Positions 42,314 to 53,445 of a DNA stretch of 64,000 nucleotides are shown piece after piece. The first letter of the stretch is position 1; each line of letters starts with the position of its first letter. The notes below the pieces were generated by a model. It was not told the DNA's origin and did no database searches. It saw nothing but the letters and a program-made list of their open reading frames with translations. The stretch lies in NCBI RefSeq assembly GCF_901709675.1, contig NC_051090.1, positions 6,775,842 through 6,839,841 of the forward strand, written 5' to 3'. This DNA is from Syngnathus acus (taxonomy: Eukaryota; Chordata; Actinopteri; Syngnathiformes; Syngnathidae). The position numbers and the translations under genes were made by a program.

Positions 42314-45300
42314 CTATGCATTTCTGTCAATTCTAACATCGATTTCTCTTCCATTCAGACGATAGCCATTCATGGTACGACAAGCACGATCGGCGGTCTC
42401 AGGGTTGTCAAAGCGAACCACACCACAGCCCTTGGACTTGCCATTCTCCATCTTGATATCAGCATACTGCACCATGCCTGCAAAGAAATGCACAGGATGC
42501 ATCAAATATGGAACGAATTATAACCAATGATGTGGTTGACCATTATCAACCTTACCACACGTATTGAAGGTATCCTTCAGCATCTTCCATGTGAAGTCAA
42601 ATGGCAGCTGCAAAAGAAAATGCCAACGTTAATCATATGAATAAGTCTCTGTAGTAGCACTAACCCTCCGCAAGATGAGAAACGTACATTGCGGACAAAG
42701 ATCTGGCATCCCTTTCGGATATTTCCCACTCCACTTCCAGAGCCTCCCGCTCCAGTTCCTCCAAAGGAATTTCCACCGAAGCCACGATCCAAATCAGAAG
42801 AACGATCAAACTGACCGCCAACGTTGCCGGATCCCATCCGGTCCATTCCAGAGTTCATACGATCGAGGCCACCAGACTGAAAGCGATCGAGACCTCCAGT
42901 AGAGCCCATGCGGTCAAAATTGCTGGACATCCTGTCAAGCCCGGTGTTGCCCATGCGATCCATGCTCATAGGGGTGCCAAATTCCAGATTAGAGCCCATG
43001 CGATCCAAATTGGATGGGCCCAAGCGGTCGAAACCGGTTGGGCCGAGTCGATCCAGACTGGAGCTCATACGGTCGAGGCCACCTCCGAGCCTGTCGATAT
43101 TGGGCCCCAGTCGGTCCATTCCGGAACCCAGGCGGTCAAAGCCAGAGCCCATCCTATCCAGGTCAGGCACCCGGTCAATCCTATCCATGCCCATCCGATC
43201 CATCCCTCCAATGCGATCCATGTTTGTTCCTAGACGGTCCATCCCAGAATTCATGCGGTCCATACCCATGGAATTTCCTACATATGGGAGAAGAGTCAAA
43301 ATAGAAAAGACTTACATGAGCAGTCTGGTACGGCTTTTTGTAAGTCATTCAGAGAAGATCAGCCCATACCTCTATCAAAGGAATCTCCAAAATTATTGCG
43401 AGCCATGCCCATTTCATTTCGACCAAACTCCCGGTCAAACCCACCGCCGATGCCTCGGTCCATCTCTAAAATCGCAAGAGATGCAACAATTGGATCTCAA
43501 GCAAGCCTTACCGTTAAGAGCTCTATCTATCAAATCTGCTTACCGTTCATTCTGCCCATTCCAGCAGAGCCAAAGCGATCCATGTTGTTCACTCCTCCTC
43601 CAAAGTTGTCCATTCCTAAATCTCAGACCACACAAGAGCACACATGTCCTGGAACATGAACATCATAAAATCCTGCGAAGAAATATTTCGGTTCTGGGAC
43701 ACACCTCCCATACGGTTCGCCATGTTGCCAAAGCCCATTCCATCCATTCCTAAATGAGAAGACAGGAGAACAATGAGTATCCGGATGTAGCCTTGCTCTC
43801 TTTTAAAGTAGAACTTGGCAGTAATTAATAACCTCCGATGCCCATGTTGCCCATTCCTCCGCCGCCTCTGTTCAGTTGGGTAGCATCAATAGGCTGCCCA
43901 CCAGGCCCCAAACCCAAACCAACACCACTCAGCCCACCTGGAATGGAATTAAAAAAAAGTGACATCAGATTTGATGAATTTTTGTTTCACGGGTATGACG
44001 GAAATTAAGAATGCTACTGTGGTGCATTTGTTTGCTTACGTGGAAGAGATACACCTCTGTCGGGTGGCCCAAAATCTTTGGGGATGGACTTCTCATCCTA
44101 AAAAAAGAGATAAATGTATTAAATCATAAACGCAAATAAGATGTCCTGTCGGGGTACGTGGGCAACATACCAATTTGACGTGCATGATTCGGTTGAACAA
44201 CAGCTGTCCATTCAACATGGCTGCAAAGTCGTTAAGGAAAAGTCGTCGACCGGAAGTCTTTGAGATTTTCCCAAAAAATGATTCCGACTACTAAATGAGA
44301 AGTGGCCATTTTGTAAGGATACAAACAGCTTGGACCGCTTCGATGGGCATGTCGAAGGTCACGGTGCCCATCCCTCTGCTCTTTCCGTCTTTGTCCTCAA
44401 GGATGTCAGCCCTCACCACTATGCCAGCCATGCCGAACACCTCCTTCAGCTTCTTCCAACCCACTTTGTAGTCCAGCTGAAGAAACAGACATAATATTCA
44501 ATTTTCCATACATTCCTAGTTTTCATCACCATAATATTAAAGTCTCACATTTGCGACAAAGACTGTGTTGCCAATTCTGCCTGACTGCAGACCATGGATG
44601 ACCTCGATGGGAATAGTCGGGTTGTTCATCAGGCTAGGAGGGATGTTTATCATGGGGCCATTCGGTCCAGGGCCCATTCTCTCCATATTCATGCGATCCA
44701 TTCCACCCATTCCACCGTGGGGGCCTCCAACCCCTTGTGCCTTGTTGATTTCCCTCTGAGCAATCATACCATCAGGGTCCTAAGCAAAAATAATCATTGG
44801 TGAGCATTTGGGAGAGGGGGGAGGAGAAGGAGATTAATCACATTAATCGTTTGGGTGGATTACATCTTTCACTTTCAGGGGACGGCCATTGAGGTTGTGC
44901 TTGTTGACCTTCTCCACTGCCTTCCTCATGAGCTCCTCAGTCCTGAACTCAACCACACTAGCAAACCAGAAACAATCTGTTATGGCAATGTCATACAAAG
45001 TACACTATTGAAATGATTTAAGTAAAAAAAAAAAAGAATTTTACTTACGCACAACCCTTTGTTGATTGAAGACCACGGAACAACCCAGAATGAAAAAGTG
45101 GATTCAAGTTAGAAAAATCGTAACTAGATTTCACAAGGCCTTTTTACTAAACACAAAGTGAAGATCATGCACATCAAAACATACATTACCACACGCTTAA
45201 ATCCTCGGCCACAACAGGTGCCACAACTATTCAATTACTTAACAAAACTCTCGGCAATAACACAAAACTGTGCTTTTTTTGTCTTTCCAACATCCAAAAG

Positions 45301-47962
45301 AGGAAATCCACAATGAAATTGGATTCCTCAATACAGAGATATTGGAGGTTACTATTCCAGCAAAGAGATTCTACTTTGGAAAAATATTTTGGGATTACAC
45401 AACCATCATTAGGAACCTTCGACCGCCACTTGCAGACTCATTAGAAGAAATTCCAGCAACCAAATAGGTACGCTTGTGTGTGACTAGGACTATCTCACAT
45501 CGAAGAGAAAGCTGAAGTCCTTACAGAGCATCAACCCAAAAATGACCTCACGTCAAGGACACAAAGGACATGTCTCCGACATGTCACAATCTCATCCACT
45601 CCATCACGTTTCGGAGTCTGACAATCGCCCAACGATAAAAAGAGAGACTACAGCTGACAAACACAAGTTTGTCAAGGATAGTTCAAAAATGGTGTATTTG
45701 TATGTATTTGCACTTACCCTTGATTTGCCTTCTGCGTCCATTAAGTGTTCCACGTACGTTACCTCACCCACTACAAATCAGATCCCAGACGACACACACC
45801 AAGGGAGAGAAGCCGAGAGAACAATTGGGGTTTAGAGTAGAAACGAGAAAGGTGGCCGGCGAGCTCACACCGGCAGTCCCGGCCGAGCCTTCCTCCAGCA
45901 CCTCTGTCGCGGCACAATATGGTACAGGTCTACAAAAAGCAAACTTTTTCTTAACCAAAAATGTACTCCTTAGCCCTGTCCTGTCCTTTTAAAGGATTCT
46001 CCCAAAGCACCAGACCAAAGGACTCTGGCTATGCAAAGTTTTGCCATCAGTCTTCCCATTTGGAAATAAAACACCTACTTGGAGATTGACAAATTGTTTT
46101 AGAGAGTATTCAAACCCTGTTCAAAACCATGACTCGCTTCATTGCTAACCTGTGTGCAGAGACACCATCATAAACCTCCGGTCAATGCATAAATATCAAA
46201 CAGCTGAGTCTGTCTAATCCTATGGAAAATAGCCTACTACCATAACCTCAGCTACAGCGACGATATTTATGAGCACAAGAGTGAGAAAAGGTGATTTCTT
46301 AGTGCACCGTTTAATAAAGTACAATTTAGATTGAGCATCGACCACAGACTTCACTCACTCCTGATACGGCGCCTAGTCAACAAAATGGACCAAACCTCTA
46401 AAGACAAGGACAGTGTGACGTAAGAAGTTGTTTCATTTTGTAGACCTGTACCCCAAACAATCCCAACACACGTCTTCGATTGGCACAACATGGAGACCTG
46501 CTGAGAAAACATTTTGCTTGTCAAGGACACACCTAAAAGAAGAAAATGAGATTTAACTCCACAGTCAGATAAATACCAGTTAGCCCTTCCTAAAGGGTCC
46601 TCTATAGGTATTATAAAATGTGCTTTTACAAGCTCAGAGATGGTAAATTACATTTTTTTTTTTTTAAAGACAAGGATTGGGGAAAACTCACAATGGTGGA
46701 AAAGTCCAAAATTCATCATGTATATTGGAAAGGGGATTTCCCAGCCCCCTCTAAAAACCTTTCACATTATGTAGGGGTGAAATTTTATTGCCAAGTGAGA
46801 GCAAGACAGATTATCTGTCATGCAAGTCATTGAAGTTAAAATCATCTTATTTAGCACACGCCGTAGACTATTATTTATAAACAGACTTCTCAAAAACCAC
46901 TGGACTTTTTTTTTTTTTTTTAAACAAAATAAATAATATATATATATATATCAAATAGAAATGGTCATTCTGTCTGACCGACAGCCTCCATGCAAACCTA
47001 CTGCAAATCATTAGCTGACCACAAAACTACATTGGGGCCCTTATTCCAAACAACACAATTTCTCCAAAGAGCATGTGCAACTGAAAAATCCCAACTCTAG
47101 TAGTCCAATCAAAGACCCCGAAACTACCACACTCCACTTCAATCATGTGGACTGAATAAACCTCATAATCCAGAGAACTTACCTTTTTCTTTCATCAGGT
47201 CTTTAAGGGCTTGCCATTTCACATCATAGGGGATGTTGCTGACAAAAACTCGGTATCTCTTGTTCACACTTCCGTAGGGTTCAAAGCGTCCACCTCCACC
47301 TCTCTTCTGGGGCCTCTCCTTCCGGCTCGTATTGGCCTCTTGTTTGACCTTCCCGTTCATGTCTCTGTAAAGTAGAAAGAAAAAAAACTCCTTATATAAT
47401 CCATTACTCAGTTTATTTTAACCTACAGCTTATTTAAGAGGCAATGGCGGTTGATTAAGACATGCTACAATAGGGGGATGATCACTACTATGAAACCCAG
47501 TGATCAAAACGACTGTATTCAAGTTACATCAGCGTGAAAAAGATACACAATTGTCATTTAAATAAAAACATAACAATTTAAAACTTTGTTATTTCATTTT
47601 ACAGGTTGCTGATGCAGCGTCGATCAGCAGTCCAAAGTAAAATGGCCGCGCGTCCCTAGCGAGCAAATAAATACCGATATAACCAGGAATAAGGCAGACC
47701 GAGTTCATTAAAAATAACATTTACTGGGACGCCGTCACTGATAACGTCTACGAAAAACTTCTACTTAGCATGATGTTTTTATGATGTTCCAAAATCGTCA
47801 CAATCGTGTATGCCACCGAGCTAGCTATTAGCTTAGCTAGGGCTAACAAAGGAAAGGGTTGAAGCGTGGACATTACCCTTGTTGCTGCGGCGACTGCTGC
47901 TGCTGCAGTTGCTGCTGCTCCACAGCTGTGTCCGAAGTATTTTCGCTCTGCTCGTTGGACAT
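42314..47962 (-). CDS. hnrnpm: HNRNPM, heterogeneous nuclear ribonucleoprotein M, 16 coding exons
   Basis: A nuclear RNA-binding splicing regulator. Exons in gene order: 47877-47962, 47183-47364, 45718-45770, 45049-45056, 44864-44957, 44549-44779, 44323-44476, 44171-44220, 44040-44097, 43833-43937, 43705-43749, 43544-43615, 43370-43465, 42688-43277, 42556-42607, 42314-42477. Sum 2,040 nt, 679 residues, all phases consistent. Seen: a Q-rich N-terminus (residues 14-28), G-G-G-G-R-F-E-P-Y, RRM1 (about 67-145; V-F-V-S-N-I and G-C-A-V-V-E-F), RRM2 (about 213-290; V-F-V-A-N-L and G-M-G-T-V-T-F), a long Met/Gly/Asp-Arg repeat region (about 355-590) and RRM3 (about 603-679; I-F-V-R-N-L and G-C-G-V-V-R-F). 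The protein ends D-R-N-A as in mammals. It is somewhat shorter than human (about 730), the loss being in the repeat region. It is head to head with dmap1. Confidence 0.95.
42688..43277 (-). CDS. hnrnpm: Hnrnpm exon with Met/Asp-Arg repeats
   Basis: A 590-nt exon encoding about 22 copies of a degenerate unit x-D-R-[M/L/I/F]-G separated by 2-6 Gly/Ser/Pro/Asn residues, followed by the first strand of RRM3. Mammalian HNRNPM has the same region with E-R-M-G units, so Asp replaces Glu here. The DNA is an imperfect tandem repeat, which also keeps the opposite strand open. Confidence 0.9.
45049..45056 (-). CDS. hnrnpm: 8-nt microexon of hnrnpm
   Basis: Exon 3 ends in phase 0 after K-S-R. Exon 5 begins with T-GTG-GTT-GAG and needs two leading bases. 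The only piece that fits between is GGTTGTGC, flanked by AG on the 5' side and GTAAGT on the 3' side, which supplies G-C and the first two bases of the next codon. The result, K-S-R-G-C-A-V-V-E-F, is exactly the RNP1 region of RRM1. Without these 8 nt the frame is lost. Confidence 0.85.
47877..47940 (-). repeat. hnrnpm: CAG/CAA-rich tract in hnrnpm exon 1
   Basis: A short imperfect run of glutamine codons encodes Q-Q-Q-L-Q-Q-Q-Q-S-P-Q-Q-Q near the N-terminus. I do not recall a glutamine run in human HNRNPM, so this is probably lineage-specific. It may vary in length between individuals. Confidence 0.7.
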
Positions 47963-49007
47963 GGTGTTTGTCGATAGGTTGATTGCAAATGATGAATGCG
48001 TTCTGCTCTTAAAAATAAGCACGCAGACTGCAGTTGACCAAGCGGAAGAGTGCGCAAGACGGTCTGAAAATGGCGGAGAAAAAATTGTGAGGGGCGGATG
48101 TAGACGTTTCAAACTATAAAGCGCTACACACTTTCCACATTCCTTTCAAAATAAAAGTATTTGTACTGCATATTTTGTCTCAAGATCAGCTGACCTCTGA
48201 TCTCCTGAATAATTGCGACGATTGTGTTTGTTAAACGTTTTTTTGTGCACGTATTTTAATACCAAAATATATGAATGCATGTCAGTTTCATGAAAAATAT
48301 AATATAAAATATTTTCGAAATAGTATTTCAACGATATCTTTGCAATCTTTTATTTAGTGTCAAACACACTTCCGGAATAGTTTTGCCACTGTTTATAAAA
48401 CATACTTGACTAAATTGCGCTTCCAATGAATGAACAGTAGAGGGTGGGACGGCTTCAATAATATATTTTATATTAATTTAATCACTTGCGAGCGAAAATG
48501 GGCTATGTGTGATCCACCTATATTTAAAGTTTTGGCACAAGACAATTGATTGAATTTAGAACAAAATCAGAGCTCCAGACGCTACAATTTGAAAAGCAGT
48601 ACACATGATTATTCACTGCGCACCGTAGGTACATAAAACCTTCCATTCCTGTTGGTGGCGCTATTTCGTATAATCGCGACCCCTCTTAGACAACGAAGAA
48701 GACGCCGGCGAGGTAGCCGGAAATAATTTGTTAGCTAACCAGAACAATAGCAAGGGATATGTAACCAAATAATTGTAATCGTTACGATACACCTTCATCG
48801 TACCTCCATCTACTAAATTACTTAACAAAATAGGTCTCGTGTATATCGTGGTCCTGTGCGATTCTGTGGAAATAGACAGCAGAAATGACAGCGTTAGCTT
48901 TAGTTTGCACCGCGCAACGCGTTCTGTAGGCGTCAATTAAAAAGCGCTGGTACATGAATACGCTATATTTAGGAGTTGTGTGGAGCGTCAGTATATAGCT
49001 TAGCATC
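47963..49007. promoter_or_regulatory. Divergent hnrnpm/dmap1 intergenic region
   Basis: The two start codons are 1,045 bp apart and point away from each other, so this interval contains both 5' UTRs and both promoters. Two GC-richer patches (about 47900-48090 and 48660-48720) flank an AT-rich middle (48120-48600). The arrangement allows a shared bidirectional control region, but no motif was proved. Confidence 0.5.
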
Positions 49008-52000
49008 ATGGCTACCGGTGCTGATGTGAGGGACATTTTGGAGTTGACGGGAGGGGATAACGATGGCCCGATCAGCAAGAAAGACCTCATCAATTCTGAC
49101 AAGGTGAGCGTTAAACAGTACTTATTATAACTTGTAAGAAGAGTCCATATGAATTATGATTGATTATGCCGAATGTGAAAGGTGTGGTTGGTTGATAGGT
49201 AATCAATTTCTTTATCCATCCCAGAAAAAGTCCAAGAAAACAACTGAAACGTTGACCTTCAAGAGGCCAGAGGGAATGCACAGAGAGGTCTATGCGCTGC
49301 TGTATTCTGATAAAAAGTATGTATTTTTCAGTTAAGTGTTTGTTTATCCAGTTTAAGATTGAATTAACATTCAATGAGTGCTTTATGTCCAATGTGTTGG
49401 ATTCAATGTGACTTGTGTACTGTACCTGATGAATTACTCCACACTACTTATTTTCATGACACTTTTAAATTCCCATCATAACAACATCCTAACATTTTAA
49501 TTGTGCATATTTTCATTCTCTTATTCCTTACACACATCATTTTCTTTGTATATATAAAATAATAAAAGTGTTTGGTTTTTGACATTCCGCAGGGATGCGC
49601 CCCCACTGCTTCCCAGTGACACCACCCAGGGTTACAGAACAGTCAAAGCCAAATTGGGCTGTAAAAAGGTTCGTCCCTGGAAGTGGATGTCCTTCAGTAA
49701 TCCTGCTCGAAGGGATGGTGCCATATTCCACCACTGGCGACGGGTGGCAGAGGAAGGCAAAGACTATCCTTTTGCTCGCTTCAACAAGGTGAGAATTGAG
49801 AACTCCCTATGGCCAGAAGACATTTCTTTCTAATATGTACATTCTCACCATATTCCTGTTTTTCCCGAACAGACAGTACAGGTACCTGTGTACTCGGAGC
49901 AGGAATACCAGCTGCATCTCCACGATGACAGCTGGACCAAAGCAGAGACGGACCACCTGTTTGACCTGTGCAAACGCTTTGACCTGCGTTTTATAGTAGT
50001 TCATGACCGCTATGATCACCAGCAGTACAGAGTAAGCAACCCTTCCTTCATCGCATTATTGTACATTAAAGATTACAGAATCAGAGGCAACAAGTACTCA
50101 TTTTATTCTCAGTAATAACAAAGTTCTTTGTCCATACTTGCAGAAACGGTCTGTAGAAGATCTCAAAGAGCGCTACTATGGTATTTGCGGGAAGCTGACC
50201 AAGGTCCGTGCGCCTTCAGGGACTGACCCCAAGATCTACATCTTTGATGCTGGTCATGAAAGGCGACGCAAAGAGCAACTGGACAAACTCTTTAATCGTA
50301 CCCCTGAACAAGTGAGAAACCTTGATTTTCCATAATTCATGAATTGTTATAGTACAAGTTGTGAAATTGCACATTCAGAAAAATTGTTTTATCAAATTTA
50401 CGTAATATATAGCTTGTTATTGGCAAAATGTTAAAAAAAGTTTGTCCGCTCTGCTAAAGTCACTTGTGCTTCTGTTGTTTTGCCTACAGGTGGCAGAAGA
50501 AGAATATCTGATCCAAGAGCTGAGAAAGATTGAAACACGGAAGAAGGAGCGGGAGAGAAACGCTCAAGATCTGCAGAAGCTCATAAAAGCCGCCGACACA
50601 ACCACAGAGTTGAGACGTGCTGAAAAGAGAGTTTCCAAAAAGAAGCTTCCACAAAAAAGAGAAACGGAAAAACCTGTAAGCACTCAAGCATTAACATCAT
50701 CATCTTAAATGTGGTTCAATTTTTATTATTGTGTCTTAAACCTCTCTGACAATGTCAATAAAACTCAACACTATTCTTATTTTTTTTTTCTTCAGGCTGT
50801 TCCAGAGACAGCAGGCATCAAATTCCCAGATTTTAAATCTTCTGGAGTTTCCCTGCGTAGCCAGAGGGTAAGTACCACTGCTCCAACACGTTTCTTTTGT
50901 CGTATTTCACCTGCTTCCAACGTATTGCTGACATCAAGCAGAATCCTTGCATCACTTTTCAGGAACCAAACACGTAAACGTTGTACCAGTTTATTTAAGT
51001 TTTAACATCAACAAAACACTCCAGCCAGAACGTTTAAACTTCTGCTTCCTATCCCTCATTAGCACCGCAATGATTAATTTTGCTGCTGATATGTTAGTAC
51101 CGGTATTTGTAAGAGCCAGCAGTGGTTGGAGCCTTATTCATCTTCCAAGACTGATGAACTATGGAGTAAAGTTTTCCTCCTGCTAATCAGTCAGACAGAG
51201 TTCAGTGAATGAAAACATTTTGATCTGGCCCGCTGAAGTGCATTTCACATGAATTAAAGAGCCTTATTTGTTTCTCATCATATGCCTTGCCTGCCTTCAA
51301 TCATATATTTTTGTGCGTGTCTCGCTCACACGCTGTGTTTTTGCGTCATTTAAAGATGAAACTGCCAGGCTCGGTGGGCCAGAAGAAGATCAAGGCAATT
51401 GAGCAGATTCTGGTGGATCAAGGAGTGGGTGAGTGTGAGTTTTTTTTTGCTACAGACACACCGCATGGAAGTTTGCCGTTTGTTGGCAATTAATACATAA
51501 ATTGGATCTCAACTTTGTCGATTTGTGGTGCATTAACCATTTACATTATAAATGTCTTTAAATATTTGTTCAATTAATTGGGCCGATTTTGACCGCAATT
51601 TCTACCGTATCTTTAAATGACTTCACTTTTTGATCATTTTTTTAATATTGTTGTTTTTGTACCCAAGATCTCAACCCAATGCCGACAGAAGAAATTGTGC
51701 AGATGTTCAACGAGCTACGAAGCGATCTGGTGCTCCTCTATGAGCTGAAGCAGGCACACAGCAATTGTGAGTACGAACAACAGATGCTGCGACACCGCTA
51801 CGAAGCCCTGCTGAAGGTCGGAAATGGAGGAGCGTGCGGGATTATGGCCACGTCTGCACCGCAAAGCGTAGAACCCGCTGCCACCAACAGCATGACCGCT
51901 TCCACTCCGGTGGGTGAAGGCCAAGTGTGGCCTGGCACCGATGACATCAAGGTTGAAGCCAAGGAGCAGATCATTGATGTGGTGGGAGCTCCACTGACCC

Positions 52001-52883
52001 CCAACTCGGTGAGTTTGCTATCTGTCAACATTAGTTGACATCTGGCGGTAGGTAATCGTGTTTTATGTTGTGTACATGCTTTATCGCTGATCTTGTCATT
52101 TCCACTGTGTCAATATAAATATATATATTTTAAATCAACTAATTTAATATGTATTGTCTTTTAAATATTATGGGCCAAAGGTTGTGTATAGTGTATGTGT
52201 GTATATATATAGGTGTATATATGTAGAGAAAATATATATAGTACATATGCATATGAATATATGTTTATACACAAATGGGTATATATACACGTGTATATAC
52301 AGGTATGTAGTGTATACTATGTGCATATATGTGTACATATATACATGTATATATGTACGTATATACACAGTTTTATATACAGTTATAGTTTATATACATA
52401 TACGTATATACATATTTATATATATATATATGTATATACACACGTATATATGTACGTTATCTATAGATAGAATTTTATATATACATATATATATATATAT
52501 ACATATAGAATTCTATATATACATATAGAATTTAAAATCGGTATGAGGAAATACATTGTATTTAATTTTAAATAGAACAATATGTTTTTACAAAAAAACA
52601 CTGTCCCCACCATTGTTTTTCCCTCATGAAGATAAATTCTCAGCCTTGTCAACTCTGTCTAATAAACCAATCAGAAGAAGCTTGAAGAAAGTCCTTTCTG
52701 GAAAAAGGCACAATAACGACAATGGTCATTCAAGGAAAATGGAATCTTACAATTTGAGAGAGAGTGAAGTGGTGTTACTCCTGAATTGGTCTTGACGTCA
52801 TTGTACCATTTATCGCATTCCAGCGCAAGCGGAGAGAATCAGCATCCAGTTCTTCATCAGTGAAGAAGGTGAAGAAACCCTGA
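49008..52883 (+). CDS. dmap1: DMAP1, DNA methyltransferase 1-associated protein 1, 10 coding exons
   Basis: DMAP1 is a core subunit of the NuA4/TIP60 acetyltransferase and SRCAP remodelling complexes and binds DNMT1. Exons: 49008-49103, 49225-49316, 49593-49788, 49873-50031, 50144-50311, 50490-50675, 50796-50867, 51356-51428, 51668-52008, 52824-52883. Sum 1,443 nt, 480 residues (human 467), in phase. Start M-A-T-G-A-D-V-R matches mammals. Seen: K-K-S-K-K basic patch; V-R-P-W-K-W motif (about 90); SANT/Myb-like domain (about 148-200; S-W-T-K-A-E-T-D-H-L); a charged helical segment (about 238-300; R-K-K-E-R-E-R); the conserved C-terminal half with I-K-F-P-D-F-K and F-N-E-L-R-S-D-L-V-L-L-Y-E-L-K; and a basic nuclear-type tail R-K-R-R-E-S...V-K-K-V-K-K-P. 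Introns are short except the last (815 bp), which holds an AT-repeat block. Confidence 0.96.
52185..52530. repeat. dmap1: TATA/TGTA-rich alternating block in dmap1 intron 9
   Basis: About 345 bp made almost wholly of alternating pyrimidine-purine steps (TATATATA, TACGTATA, CATATATG, GTGTATAC), with many short palindromes. It lies in the 815-bp intron before the last dmap1 exon. It creates spurious open frames rich in Y, I and H on both strands. Confidence 0.9.
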
Positions 52884-53445
52884 TGTAGACTGGGACGGGA
52901 ATGAGGGCTCGCCTTAAGAAAATGTGACCGGTGAACATGCGAGAGACGCGGCAAGAAGCCACACGCAAGCGCACACAAACAAACACACACACACCTACAG
53001 TCACAAACGCATCTTCTCAGCTCCTAAATGGCACTCGCCTGAACCATCCAGGCTCAGTCTGCTCACCATCATTGGGACAAAGGCAACATCTGAGTGACAT
53101 TTCATTCCATTACTGCTCTTCTACCTGCTTTCGCCAATGTTCCGCCTTAGATGAGAGCAAGATCAACTGTAAATTGCCAGGTTGAGCTAATCGAGACATG
53201 GGGAAGAAGATGGGGATGACTTTGTAATTGAAATGAAAGGGAATGAAAGAGACGACTCTGGAGCGAGAAGACCGCAAGAATCTCGAGACACACTTGTTTT
53301 TGTGTTCTAATAACGCGGCAATGTTGACCGGAGATGTTTGTATACTCCGATGAGCTCTGTTTCATCACCGTGGACTTGTTTTTCTTGTTTGTCCTCGGGT
53401 GACCTTGATGAGTCTTGAGACAATGTTCAATAAACGTCATTGTGT
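52884..53445 (+). other. dmap1: Dmap1 3' untranslated region with poly(A) signal
   Basis: Follows the dmap1 TGA. AATAAA at 53429-53434, followed by a T/GT-rich stretch, is a good poly(A) signal and gives a 3' UTR of about 0.55 kb. A short (CA)n run sits near 52981-52993. Confidence 0.65.

Noticed and set aside
42908-43753. A + strand open frame of 281 codons, the longest in the window
   Set aside because: It lies opposite the hnrnpm repeat exon and neighbouring exons and introns. Its R-S/P-rich composition is the complement of the Met/Asp-Arg repeat; the - strand is the real coding strand.
52154-52528. Open frames rich in Tyr and Ile in the dmap1 last intron
   Set aside because: They come from the TATA/TGTA repeat and lie between two well-supported dmap1 splice sites.
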